Positions 1-6,166 are shown, numbered from the stretch's first letter. The stretch is DNA of 6,717 bases from an uncultured Collinsella sp. (GCA_900546825.1 UREE01000082.1:1-6717), one strand, 5' to 3'. The notes: a model not told the origin generated them from the letters alone. Translations and numbers: made by a program.

Positions 1-38
1 GTCCTAGTGTTCGCTTCTAATAAAGAAGGCCAAGATTC

Positions 39-83
39 GGGACGCAGTTCAAATGCGTGAAAACGCTCATTTAAGTCTGTCCC
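39..83. repeat. Imperfect palindromic hairpin element (REP or miniature-element-like)
   Basis: GGGAC at 39-43 can pair with GTCCC at 79-83, AAAT at 51-54 with ATTT at 69-72, and GCGT at 55-58 with ACGC at 63-66, closing on a GAAA loop at 59-62. A few mismatches and bulges lie between these blocks. The minus strand carries a GGGGACAGACTTAAATG-like end, of a kind I associate with REP-type palindromes and small mobile-element ends; that link comes from memory and was not searched. There is no U-run, and the ftsH terminator is a separate structure. Only one copy is in the window. Positions 1-38 show no recognisable feature. Confidence 0.45.
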
Positions 84-95
84 CAATCAATGAAG

Positions 96-129
96 AAAAA
101 GCCTCCGCGGGTTTCCCCGCGGAGGCTTT
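96..129 (-). terminator. Intrinsic terminator of the tilS-hpt-ftsH cluster
   Basis: An 11-bp perfect GC-rich stem (101-111 with 116-126) closes on a 4-base loop. A-T pairs extend it outward, and on the minus strand it is followed by a TTTTT run (complement of 96-100). It begins 12 bases beyond the ftsH stop codon, which is the expected place for a Rho-independent terminator of the minus-strand operon. Confidence 0.9.
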
Positions 130-140
130 CACTGCAAGAA

Positions 141-2279
141 CTATTTGTCGGCGTCGGTGTTGCCATCAGCGTTGACGGCATCGCCATCGCCAGCATCATC
201 GGATGCGGCTTCGGCATCCTCCTGCATGGCCGCCTGCGCAAATGCGGCGGCGTCTGCCGCAAGCTCCTCCTCGCTCATGCGAGGTGCGCGCTTCTTGGTC
301 GGCATGCCGGCCGCCTTCGCATTGCGCTCTTCCTTGGCCGCCAGGATATCGCCCTCGCGCTCAAGGTAGGCATCCCACTCGTTGTCGAGCAGGGCATTCA
401 CGGCGTCGCCTTCGACGGTCTCGCGCTCGAGCAGCACCCTCGCCATCAGATCGAGCTGACCGCGACGGGCATCCAGAATCTCGACCGCACGACGATGGGC
501 TTCGCGCATAATGCGCTGGACCTCGATATCGATGCGGCGCGCCGTCTCCTCGGAGTAATCCTGGTGATCGGCGTAATCGCGACCAAGGAACACCTGATGC
601 TGCGCCTCGCCAAACACTTGCGTGCCGAGTTCCTCGCTCATGCCCAGGCGCGTGACCATCTCGCGCGCCATCTTGGTCGCGCGCTCCAAGTCGTTGCTTG
701 CGCCCGACGTGATGTCGTCGCACATGAGTTCCTCGGCAACGCGACCGCCCAAGAACACGGCGAGCTCGTCGAGCATCTCGTTCTTGGTCTTGAGGAAGTG
801 GTCCTCCTGCGGAAGCTGCAGCGTGTAGCCCAGAGCCTGACCGCGGCTGACGATCGAGATCTTGTGGACCGGATCGGAGTGCTCCAGGATGTGGCCCACC
901 AGGGCATGACCGCTCTCGTGGTAGGCAATCGTGGTGCGCTCGGCCTCGGTCATCACGCGACCCTTGCGCTGCGGTCCGGCAATCACGCGCTCCATCGATT
1001 CCTCGACCTCGTCCATCGAGATCACGGAACGATGACGGCGAGCGGCCAGCAGCGCAGACTCGTTGAGCAGGTTCGCCAAATCGGCACCAGTAAAGCCAAC
1101 GGTCATCTGGGCGAGCTTCTCAAACTTAACGTCCTCGTCCATCGGCTTGTTCTCGGCATGCACGCGCAAGATCTGCTCGCGGCCCTTCACATCCGGACGG
1201 TCGACCGTAACCTGACGGTCAAAACGGCCGGGACGCAGCAATGCCGGATCCAGGATGTCAGGACGGTTGGTCGCAGCGATCAGGATGACCGACTCGCTTT
1301 CCTCAAAGCCGTCCATCTCGACCAGCAGCTGGTTGAGCGTCTGCTCGCGCTCGTCGTGACCGCCGCCCAAGCCAGCTCCGCGCTGACGTCCCACGGCGTC
1401 GATCTCGTCGATAAAGATGATCGACGGGGCCTGGGACTTGGCCTCCTTAAAGAGGTCACGCACGCGGCTGGCACCGACGCCCACGAACATCTCCACAAAG
1501 TCAGAGCCCGAGATGCTAAAGAACGGCACGCCCGCCTCGCCGGCAACGGCCTTGGCCAGCAGCGTCTTACCGGTGCCCGGAGGGCCCACCAGCAACACGC
1601 CACGCGGGATCTTGGCGCCCAGCTTGCGATAGCGATCCGGATCACTCAAAAAGTCACGGATCTCCTCGAGCTCCTCGACTGCCTCGTCCACGCCGGCAAC
1701 ATCTTCAAACTTGACCTTGGGGCGCGTGGCCTCGTTGGTCTTGGCGCTGGTCTTGCCAAACTGCATGTTCCTGTTGTTGGCGCCCATCATCTGGCGCATA
1801 AAGTAGAACATAATGGCGATCAGGGCGATCGTCGGAAGCACGCTCATCGCCAAGTCGCCCCAAAAATCAGGATCGTTGGTGTTGACGATGTACTTGGTAT
1901 CGGGGTGCTCCGCCATAAGCTCGGCAAGCGAATCGGAGCCGACATAGGTCGAGGAGAAGCTCTTGAGCTCGCTCGTATCGCCCTTGTCCTTCTTCGTCTT
2001 CCAGTAATGACCCGTCACGCTTCCGTCTTGAACCGTATAGGTCAGATCTTCAACGCGATCCTGCTTGATGGCACTCACCATCTCGCTCGTCGCGAGCTTA
2101 ACGGTATTGCTGGAATTGGCAAAGCCGGAGCCCATGTTAAAGAAGGCGTAGCCCAGGAGCGCGCAAGCCAAAATAAAATACAGCCAGCCCGTACGCGTGG
2201 GCTTCTTGCCTCCGGGCACCCCCGGGATCTTAGGCTCCCGGGGAGTCTGGGAATTGTTATCGTTACGGTCGTCGGGCAT
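141..2279 (-). CDS. ftsH: FtsH, membrane-bound ATP-dependent zinc metalloprotease
   Basis: FtsH is a hexameric AAA+ protease of the cytoplasmic membrane that pulls out and degrades misfolded membrane proteins and some regulators. The 712-residue product is complete. Seen in order: first membrane segment near 31-48, an extracytoplasmic domain to about 142, second membrane segment 143-161, Walker A GPPGTGKT at 232-239, pore loop FVGVG at 265-269, Walker B IIFIDE at 287-292, ATNRPD sensor at 336-341, arginine-finger motif RPGRFD at 349-354, zinc motif HESGH at 454-458, and the likely third zinc ligand D530 in SGASND. All key residues are present. The tail after about 665 is rich in Ala, Asp and Glu and probably disordered. 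The ATG is one base after the hpt stop; a GGAGGT at 2291-2296 inside the end of hpt serves it, with a rather long 11-base gap. Co-transcription and coupling with hpt are therefore likely. Confidence 0.98.
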   Translation of the reverse strand: MPDDRNDNNSQTPREPKIPGVPGGKKPTRTGWLYFILACALLGYAFFNMGSGFANSSNTVKLATSEMVSAIKQDRVEDLTYTVQDGSVTGHYWKTKKDKGDTSELKSFSSTYVGSDSLAELMAEHPDTKYIVNTNDPDFWGDLAMSVLPTIALIAIMFYFMRQMMGANNRNMQFGKTSAKTNEATRPKVKFEDVAGVDEAVEELEEIRDFLSDPDRYRKLGAKIPRGVLLVGPPGTGKTLLAKAVAGEAGVPFFSISGSDFVEMFVGVGASRVRDLFKEAKSQAPSIIFIDEIDAVGRQRGAGLGGGHDEREQTLNQLLVEMDGFEESESVILIAATNRPDILDPALLRPGRFDRQVTVDRPDVKGREQILRVHAENKPMDEDVKFEKLAQMTVGFTGADLANLLNESALLAARRHRSVISMDEVEESMERVIAGPQRKGRVMTEAERTTIAYHESGHALVGHILEHSDPVHKISIVSRGQALGYTLQLPQEDHFLKTKNEMLDELAVFLGGRVAEELMCDDITSGASNDLERATKMAREMVTRLGMSEELGTQVFGEAQHQVFLGRDYADHQDYSEETARRIDIEVQRIMREAHRRAVEILDARRGQLDLMARVLLERETVEGDAVNALLDNEWDAYLEREGDILAAKEERNAKAAGMPTKKRAPRMSEEELAADAAAFAQAAMQEDAEAASDDAGDGDAVNADGNTDADK

Positions 2280-2280
2280 C

Positions 2281-2829
2281 TTACGAATAAACCTCCGGTT
2301 TCAAAATGCCCAGATACGGAAGGTTACGATAGCGCTCGGCATAGTCGAGGCCGTAGCCCACCACAAAGGCATCGGGGCAATGGGTTCCAACATACTTGGG
2401 CGTGATGGCCGAGGTACGGTCCTCAACGTCCTTCCACAGGAAGGCGGCGACCTCCAGAGAAGCGGGCTTGCGGCTCTCGAGGTTCTTCATCAGATACTTG
2501 AGCGTCAGGCCCGAGTCCAGAATGTCCTCGACGATCAGCACGTCGCGACCGCGGATGTCGATATCCAGGTCCTTAATGATACGCACGATACCCGAGGACT
2601 TCACGCCGTCGCCGTAGCTCGAAACAGCCATGAAATCGATGTTGGTCGGCAGCTCGATCTTGCGCATCAGGTCGCCCATAAAGACCACGGCGCCACGCAG
2701 GACCGCAATCAGCACCAGATCCTTACCCGCGTAGTCGCGAGTAATCTGCTCGCCTAGGCGAGAGACGATACCGTCGATATCCTCCTGCGTAAACAGAACC
2801 TTCTCGATATCCGGATGTTGAGAAGCCAT
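2281..2829 (-). CDS. hpt: Hypoxanthine phosphoribosyltransferase
   Basis: This purine-salvage enzyme joins hypoxanthine (often also guanine) to PRPP to give IMP or GMP in the cytoplasm. The 182 residues match the usual bacterial length. Visible motifs: LRG at 44-46 (pyrophosphate loop), the flexible-loop start SSYGDG at 70-75, the PRPP-binding motif VEDILDSGLT at 100-109 with the probable catalytic base D105, K133 in the purine-site region, and the conserved FVVGYGLDYAERYR stretch at 155-168. The start has AAAGGG five bases upstream (2835-2840). It lies between tilS (147-base gap) and ftsH (one-base gap). A guanine-specific preference cannot be excluded from sequence. Confidence 0.96.
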   Translation of the reverse strand: MASQHPDIEKVLFTQEDIDGIVSRLGEQITRDYAGKDLVLIAVLRGAVVFMGDLMRKIELPTNIDFMAVSSYGDGVKSSGIVRIIKDLDIDIRGRDVLIVEDILDSGLTLKYLMKNLESRKPASLEVAAFLWKDVEDRTSAITPKYVGTHCPDAFVVGYGLDYAERYRNLPYLGILKPEVYS

Positions 2830-2885
2830 GACAACCCTTTCTTGTGCTTATCGCCCACACACCGCCGTATGGACGCGAACTACAC

Positions 2886-2894
2886 ATTCTAGCA
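2886..2894 (-). promoter_or_regulatory. Candidate extended -10 promoter for hpt-ftsH
   Basis: On the minus strand TGC-TAGAAT (2894 down to 2886) fits the extended -10 form TGN-TATAAT with one mismatch. No good -35 box lies 16-18 bases upstream, as is common for extended -10 promoters. Transcription would start near 2879, giving a leader of about 50 bases before the hpt ATG. The site is predicted only. Confidence 0.45.
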
Positions 2895-2937
2895 GCGCAC
2901 GGGGTATATTTACCAGCCCGTGCGCCATCAGCGCGGG
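2895..2937 (-). promoter_or_regulatory. Perfect inverted repeat with an alternative hairpin, upstream of hpt
   Basis: GCGCACGGG at 2895-2903 is a perfect inverted repeat of CCCGTGCGC at 2917-2925, with a 13-base AT-rich centre. The 2917-2925 arm can instead pair with GCGCGGG at 2931-2937 (7 bp with a 2-base bulge and a 5-base loop), so the two hairpins exclude each other. In minus-strand RNA there is no U-run after the perfect hairpin, so it is not a standard terminator. It lies directly upstream of the candidate -10 box, where an operator or a read-through RNA structure could act. Confidence 0.45.
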
Positions 2938-2976
2938 AATACCGTCAACGTCGCACAGAATAACTGGCGTGGGACG

Positions 2977-4518
2977 CTATTCCGCATCGACCACACGAAG
3001 CAGATATGCCACGTGCGTTGCGGCCGTGCATTTAAAACGCTCGTCTGTGCGAACGCCTGCGACCCACACCACGGCACCTCCCGGAGCCGTTCTCACCACA
3101 GGAACGCCTGCGCGCTCAGAAACGGGAATACGAGCCTCGTTGAGCAGGTCGGATACCTTCTTACTTCGCCCACTCATGCCCAACGGACACATCACATCCC
3201 CCGGCGCGGGACCGTCTACCCACAGACGCGCCAAACGCGCCTCGGCGGGAATCTCCCCGCGCGAGCCGGCGAGCATCCGTTCGCTGTCGCGATCGGCAAA
3301 GCCCAGCGTCGCGGCATCCACTATAGCGGCCACCCCTCCGGCACCCGCGAGTTCGCGGGCACGGCGCACAATATCACACCCCGGCTCGACGGCCATCGGC
3401 TCTGCCACCAGGATGCGGCCCGCCCCCAGCGGCAATCGACCGGGAATGGTGACCCAATCGGCAACTAACCCCTCGCGCGCCGCCGGGACCTTGAATGCCA
3501 GCATGCCAAACTCCACGCGTGCATCAATTCCCGCCGGGAGTGTGACCGAACCTGAGCCCTCGGCGACACAGGCGAGCACGCGCTCCACATGCCGCATCTC
3601 CGGACGAGCGTCGGGGTCGATACGCTTAATTGCCAGTCGCACCATGCGCCGAGCAATCACTACCTCGGCCGCGGCCAGTCGGCGAGCGTCAAGGACCAGT
3701 GCACCCGCCGCCTCCTTACGCAGGCAGCTTCGAAACGCCTGCGCGGAAAGCTGGGAAAGAAAGGCGTCCTCATCGCCTAAGATCTCGCAGGCGGCACCAA
3801 TCGTCTTGCAGACGCTCGCGTTGCGCTGCGCCACCACCGGCATCACTCGGTGGCGCACGTAGTTACGCAAGTACGACACGTCCTCGTTGCTCTCGTCCTC
3901 TCGCCACGGCTGACCATGCACCTGCAGATAGCCAACGAGTTCATCATGAGTCAGGTCGAGCAAGGGACGCACCACGATATTCCTCCGGCGAGGAATGCTC
4001 GACAGACCAGCGGGCCCCGAACCTTTAATCGCGTTCATCAAAAACGTTTCCGCGCGATCCGAAGACGTGTGCGCGGTGCAGATACGAGCCGCCGTTCGCG
4101 GTGCCCCCGTCTGGGCGCAGAGCTCGCGAACATACCTTCGCGCCGCGGCATAGCGCACCTCGCGGGCGGCCGCCTCGATATTGCCCGATTCATCATCAAA
4201 ATAGGCATGCTCAACACACAGCGGTAGACCATATTGCGCACAGAGCTCACGCACGAAGGCCTCGTCGCCATCGGATGCCTCGCCGCGCAGATGATGGTTC
4301 ACATGCAGCACGTGCAGTCGCTCGCGCGCGATGGGGGCTACACCACGCCCATCCAGAATATCCAACTTTGATGTGCACGCCATAAGGAGCAAAGCCGTCG
4401 AGTCCGCACCACCTGATACCATGAGCACCACGGGGGCAGCCGTCTGCCGCGTTGCCAGGGCCTTATCATCGGCCCACGATGCAGCTTGGTGTCCATAATG
4501 CTGAGATACCGTTGGCAT
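2977..4518 (-). CDS. tilS: tRNA(Ile)-lysidine synthetase TilS
   Basis: TilS uses ATP and lysine to change C34 of the CAU-anticodon tRNA(Ile) to lysidine, so that it reads AUA codons; it is usually essential. The 513-residue protein has the N-terminal PP-loop ATPase domain with SGGADST at 35-41, HVNHHLRGE at 72-80, and the second conserved block at 148-173 ending GSGPAGL. The segment near 205-226 (WREDESN through RNYVRHRVMP) is typical, followed by a middle helical region. The C-terminal TilS domain is at about 438-505 (SGRSKKVSDLLNEARIP and VWVAGVRTDERF). In the second block the usual HHxDDQxET reads HTSSDRAET, a noticeable departure. The start is fixed by AGGAGG at 4525-4530, six bases from the ATG. 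It is the first gene of the tilS-hpt-ftsH cluster. Confidence 0.94.
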   Translation of the reverse strand: MPTVSQHYGHQAASWADDKALATRQTAAPVVLMVSGGADSTALLLMACTSKLDILDGRGVAPIARERLHVLHVNHHLRGEASDGDEAFVRELCAQYGLPLCVEHAYFDDESGNIEAAAREVRYAAARRYVRELCAQTGAPRTAARICTAHTSSDRAETFLMNAIKGSGPAGLSSIPRRRNIVVRPLLDLTHDELVGYLQVHGQPWREDESNEDVSYLRNYVRHRVMPVVAQRNASVCKTIGAACEILGDEDAFLSQLSAQAFRSCLRKEAAGALVLDARRLAAAEVVIARRMVRLAIKRIDPDARPEMRHVERVLACVAEGSGSVTLPAGIDARVEFGMLAFKVPAAREGLVADWVTIPGRLPLGAGRILVAEPMAVEPGCDIVRRARELAGAGGVAAIVDAATLGFADRDSERMLAGSRGEIPAEARLARLWVDGPAPGDVMCPLGMSGRSKKVSDLLNEARIPVSERAGVPVVRTAPGGAVVWVAGVRTDERFKCTAATHVAYLLRVVDAE

Positions 4519-4546
4519 TTGCTTCCTCCTCTATTCGTTCGCACCC

Positions 4547-4552
4547 ATTGTA
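4547..4552 (-). promoter_or_regulatory. Candidate -10 box for tilS
   Basis: TACAAT on the minus strand matches the TATAAT consensus at five of six positions and would start transcription about 20 bases before the tilS ATG, just upstream of its strong AGGAGG. No convincing -35 box is seen in the 4569-4576 area. The call rests on position and the -10 match alone. Confidence 0.35.
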
Positions 4553-4566
4553 TCCTTTGGAATCTT

Positions 4567-5376
4567 ATGTCTCGTCTGCACCTTCATATCCTTGGCAGCG
4601 GCTCAAAAGGCAACTGCACGCTCATCGAAGGCCCCCGGGGGCTCATCATGATTGACGACGGTCTTTCTCGCCGCGAGACATTAAAGCGCATGGCAGAACT
4701 GGGGCTCTCGGCAGACAACGTCTCGGCTCTTCTCATTACGCATGAGCATAGCGATCACATCAAGGGTCTCGATGTCTGGTGCAAGCACTGGCACGGCCCC
4801 CTCTTTGCCAGTAGGGGCACACTTTCAATCAAAGAAAATCTTTCGCATCTGCCTGTCGAGGAATTCGATCCCGGTGACATCCTATCCATTGCCGGCATCC
4901 ACGTGCAAACCTACTCAACATCGCATGATGTCATCAATCCAGTCGGCTATCGATTCGACGCCCTCGATGATTCCATCGGCTTTGCCACCGACACCGGAGA
5001 GCTATCGACCCAAGCCATGAACACCCTCAAAGATTGTCGAGTCCTCGCGCTCGAAAGCAACCATGATGTGACCATGCTACGCGAGGGAGAATATCCCCGC
5101 TTTCTTCAGGAGCGCATCCTGTCTGCAAGGGGACACCTCTCCAATGGCCAAGCCGCCGAAGCCGCGCGCGCACTTGTTACCGATCGTACCGAACAGCTCA
5201 TTGCCATGCATATCAGCCAAGATAACAATCGTCCGAGCCTTACCGTCAAAAGCTATGCCAAAGCTCTGGCCGCAACCCTGGATGACGAGGTCGGCAGCTC
5301 CGCAACCCTTCTCCAAGGATCGCGAAAACTCTCGATACGCCCTGCGAGTCAGTATCAGCCGGCAACCATTCAATAG
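4567..5376 (+). CDS. walJ: MBL-fold metallo-hydrolase, WalJ/YycJ type
   Basis: This is a cytoplasmic metallo-beta-lactamase-fold protein of the YycJ/WalJ group. In Bacillus relatives WalJ lies with the WalRK cell-wall system and has been linked to DNA replication and wall homeostasis; its substrate is not settled and nuclease activity has been proposed. The 269 residues start with the family signature LGSGSKGNCTLIE (9-21). Metal-binding motifs are HEHSDH at 59-64, H120 in SHD, D142 in TDTG, and H215 in MHISQ; ESNHD (163-167) and GHLSN (189-193) are also typical. No signal peptide is visible. I chose the ATG at 4567 because the signature begins just after it. Upstream in-frame ATGs at 4486 and 4498 would overlap tilS and add unconserved sequence. 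The Shine-Dalgarno is weak (GGA near 4559-4561). No walRK genes are in the window, so the symbol is by family resemblance only. Confidence 0.88.
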   Translation: MSRLHLHILGSGSKGNCTLIEGPRGLIMIDDGLSRRETLKRMAELGLSADNVSALLITHEHSDHIKGLDVWCKHWHGPLFASRGTLSIKENLSHLPVEEFDPGDILSIAGIHVQTYSTSHDVINPVGYRFDALDDSIGFATDTGELSTQAMNTLKDCRVLALESNHDVTMLREGEYPRFLQERILSARGHLSNGQAAEAARALVTDRTEQLIAMHISQDNNRPSLTVKSYAKALAATLDDEVGSSATLLQGSRKLSIRPASQYQPATIQ

Positions 5377-5384
5377 ACTGTCCT

Positions 5385-5435
5385 AGACAGCAAAAGGGGC
5401 CGAGAATCGCTTCCCAGCCCCTTTTGCTGTCTTTT
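5385..5435 (+). terminator. Intrinsic terminator after the MBL-fold gene, probably shared with hsp20
   Basis: A perfect 16-bp stem (5385-5400 with 5417-5432) closes on a 16-base loop. On the plus strand it leads into a short run of Ts (5432-5435), starting 9 bases after the MBL-fold stop. The convergent hsp20 gene ends at 5459, so its transcript also enters this structure, but in that direction no T-run follows. Termination is strongly supported for the plus strand and only likely for the minus strand. Confidence 0.85.
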
Positions 5436-5458
5436 AATAGCGCAGAACACCAACGAAG

Positions 5459-5890
5459 TTAGTCGATGGAGATCTTCGTAACGTTCTTCTTCTCGACGAT
5501 CTTGGGAACCGTAACGGTCAGGATGCCGTCAGCGTACTTAGCCGAGAGGCCCTCGCTCGAAGCGTCCTTTAGATACACGCCACGCGTCGCGCTGTACGAG
5601 CTGAACTCCTTCTGCAGGAAGTTCTTGCCCTCGTTCTCCTCGTCTTCCTCGACATTCACGCTAATGGACAGACGGCCCTCATTGAGCTCGACATCGATAT
5701 CGTCCTTGGCGACACCAGTCAGATAGGCCTTGACCTCATAGCCGTCGCCCTTATCCTCAACGTCAACGGGAAACGCCTTGGAAGCAATCGAGTTGTTTGC
5801 AAGGTCGGTCATATCATCAAACAGATCGAACAGCGAGCTAGCAGAAGGACGAACGCCAAAAACCGAACGATAAGGAACCATGCTTGCCAT
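5459..5890 (-). CDS. Hsp20 family small heat shock protein (alpha-crystallin domain)
   Basis: Small heat shock proteins bind unfolding proteins without ATP, form large oligomers and hold clients for refolding by DnaK-type chaperones. The 143-residue product has an N-terminal arm with FDLFDDM at 21-27. An alpha-crystallin domain runs from about 40 (FPVDVEDKGDGYEVKAYLTG) to 130, including the family signature A-x-GILTVTVP at 120-129. An I-S-I at 140-142 fits the C-terminal I-x-I motif that docks subunits. The ATG at 5890 was chosen because AAGGAG lies eight bases upstream; the open frame extends to 5968, but those extra 26 residues lack family features. The gene converges on the MBL-fold gene and diverges from the orphan membrane-protein gene. 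Confidence 0.95.
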   Translation of the reverse strand: MASMVPYRSVFGVRPSASSLFDLFDDMTDLANNSIASKAFPVDVEDKGDGYEVKAYLTGVAKDDIDVELNEGRLSISVNVEEDEENEGKNFLQKEFSSYSATRGVYLKDASSEGLSAKYADGILTVTVPKIVEKKNVTKISID

Positions 5891-5898
5891 GTTTACCA

Positions 5899-5904
5899 CT
5901 CCTT
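5899..5904 (-). promoter_or_regulatory. Shine-Dalgarno sequence that sets the hsp20 start
   Basis: AAGGAG on the minus strand, eight bases before the ATG at 5890-5888. The longer in-frame ATG at 5968 is embedded in AT-rich promoter-like sequence and is not the likely start. A further ATG at 5881 is also possible but is less well spaced. Confidence 0.85.
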
Positions 5905-5944
5905 TTAGGACTGCCGAGCCATCTTCTAGGTGACTGGGACTTCT

Positions 5945-6050
5945 TTTGACGCTCTTATATATGCCCACACAGTGCTTATATATACATCGACTATAAAGTT
6001 TTTTGAGTCCAGTACTATAAGCATATCTAAGTGTGTGTGACTCAGGTTTT
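5945..6050. promoter_or_regulatory. Divergent control region between hsp20 and the orphan gene
   Basis: This AT-rich stretch holds two ATATATAAG boxes on the minus strand (5954-5962 and 5975-5983, 21 bp apart). It also has two ACTATAA boxes followed by AG or G on the plus strand (5990-5998 and 6014-6021, 24 bp apart). The minus-strand boxes resemble -10 elements for hsp20, but no good -35 box is seen. At 6026-6046, TCTAAGT-N7-ACTCAGG resembles the HspR operator HAIR (CTTGAGT-N7-ACTCAAG), with 4 of 7 and 6 of 7 matches in the two halves. TTTGAGT at 6002-6008 is another near half-site (6 of 7). Heat-shock control is therefore plausible but not shown. Confidence 0.4.
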
Positions 6051-6067
6051 AATAAGGTTAAGGTTCT

Positions 6068-6097
6068 TTGAACCAGAGCCTAAATAACAAGTATGTT
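6068..6097 (+). promoter_or_regulatory. Weak candidate promoter for the orphan gene, with a palindrome over its -35
   Basis: TTGAAC at 6068-6073 and TATGTT at 6092-6097, spaced by 18 bases, each match the sigma-70 consensus at four of six positions. The -35 lies inside the short perfect palindrome GGTTC-TTT-GAACC (6062-6074), which could be an operator. The match is weak and could be chance. Confidence 0.22.
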
Positions 6098-6125
6098 CGC
6101 AGCTGCAAATAGCAAGGGGCTTACA

Positions 6126-6158
6126 ATGAGCGCGTACACGTTGTTGGTAACGAGCTAA
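6126..6158 (+). CDS. Possible 10-residue leader peptide (MSAYTLLVTS)
   Basis: An ATG at 6126 has AAGGGG (6114-6119) six bases upstream, opens a 10-codon frame and stops with TAA at 6156-6158. The stop overlaps the ribosome site of the downstream gene, whose ATG is eight bases further on. An in-frame ATG at 6093 would make it 21 codons (MFAAANSKGLT added), but no good ribosome site was noted there. The layout would allow translational coupling or leader-peptide control. There is no run of one amino acid's codons as in classic attenuators, and a frame this short can arise by chance. Confidence 0.25.
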   Translation: MSAYTLLVTS

Positions 6159-6166
6159 AGGGCATC

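Noticed and set aside
42..59. tRNA T-arm-like sequence (ACGCAGTTCAAATGCGT)
   Set aside because: The TTCAAAT loop would need a G-C closing pair that is G-G here, and no acceptor, D or anticodon arm is found around it.
90..2405. A 771-codon open frame on the plus strand covering all of ftsH
   Set aside because: It is antisense to an unmistakable FtsH gene, starts beside the terminator hairpin, has no recognisable domain and reads as Arg/His/Leu-rich translation. It is explained by GC-rich codon use in ftsH.
2197..2757. A 186-codon plus-strand frame opposite hpt
   Set aside because: It is antisense to clear Hpt motifs, and no domain was recognised in it.
2828..3862. A 344-codon plus-strand frame opposite tilS
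   Set aside because: It overlaps the conserved TilS domains, is Ser/Arg/Thr-rich and lacks any family feature; it is an antisense shadow.
4486..4566. Upstream start for the MBL-fold protein
   Set aside because: It would overlap the start of tilS and add 27 residues with no family similarity before the conserved LGSGSKGNC signature.
5891..5968. Upstream start for Hsp20
   Set aside because: The 26 extra residues lie in promoter-like sequence, while a strong AAGGAG sits at the right distance from the ATG at 5890.
5954..5978. CIRCE heat-shock operator
   Set aside because: TAAGCACTG on the minus strand matches one CIRCE half at 7 of 9, but the second half at the required spacing is absent.
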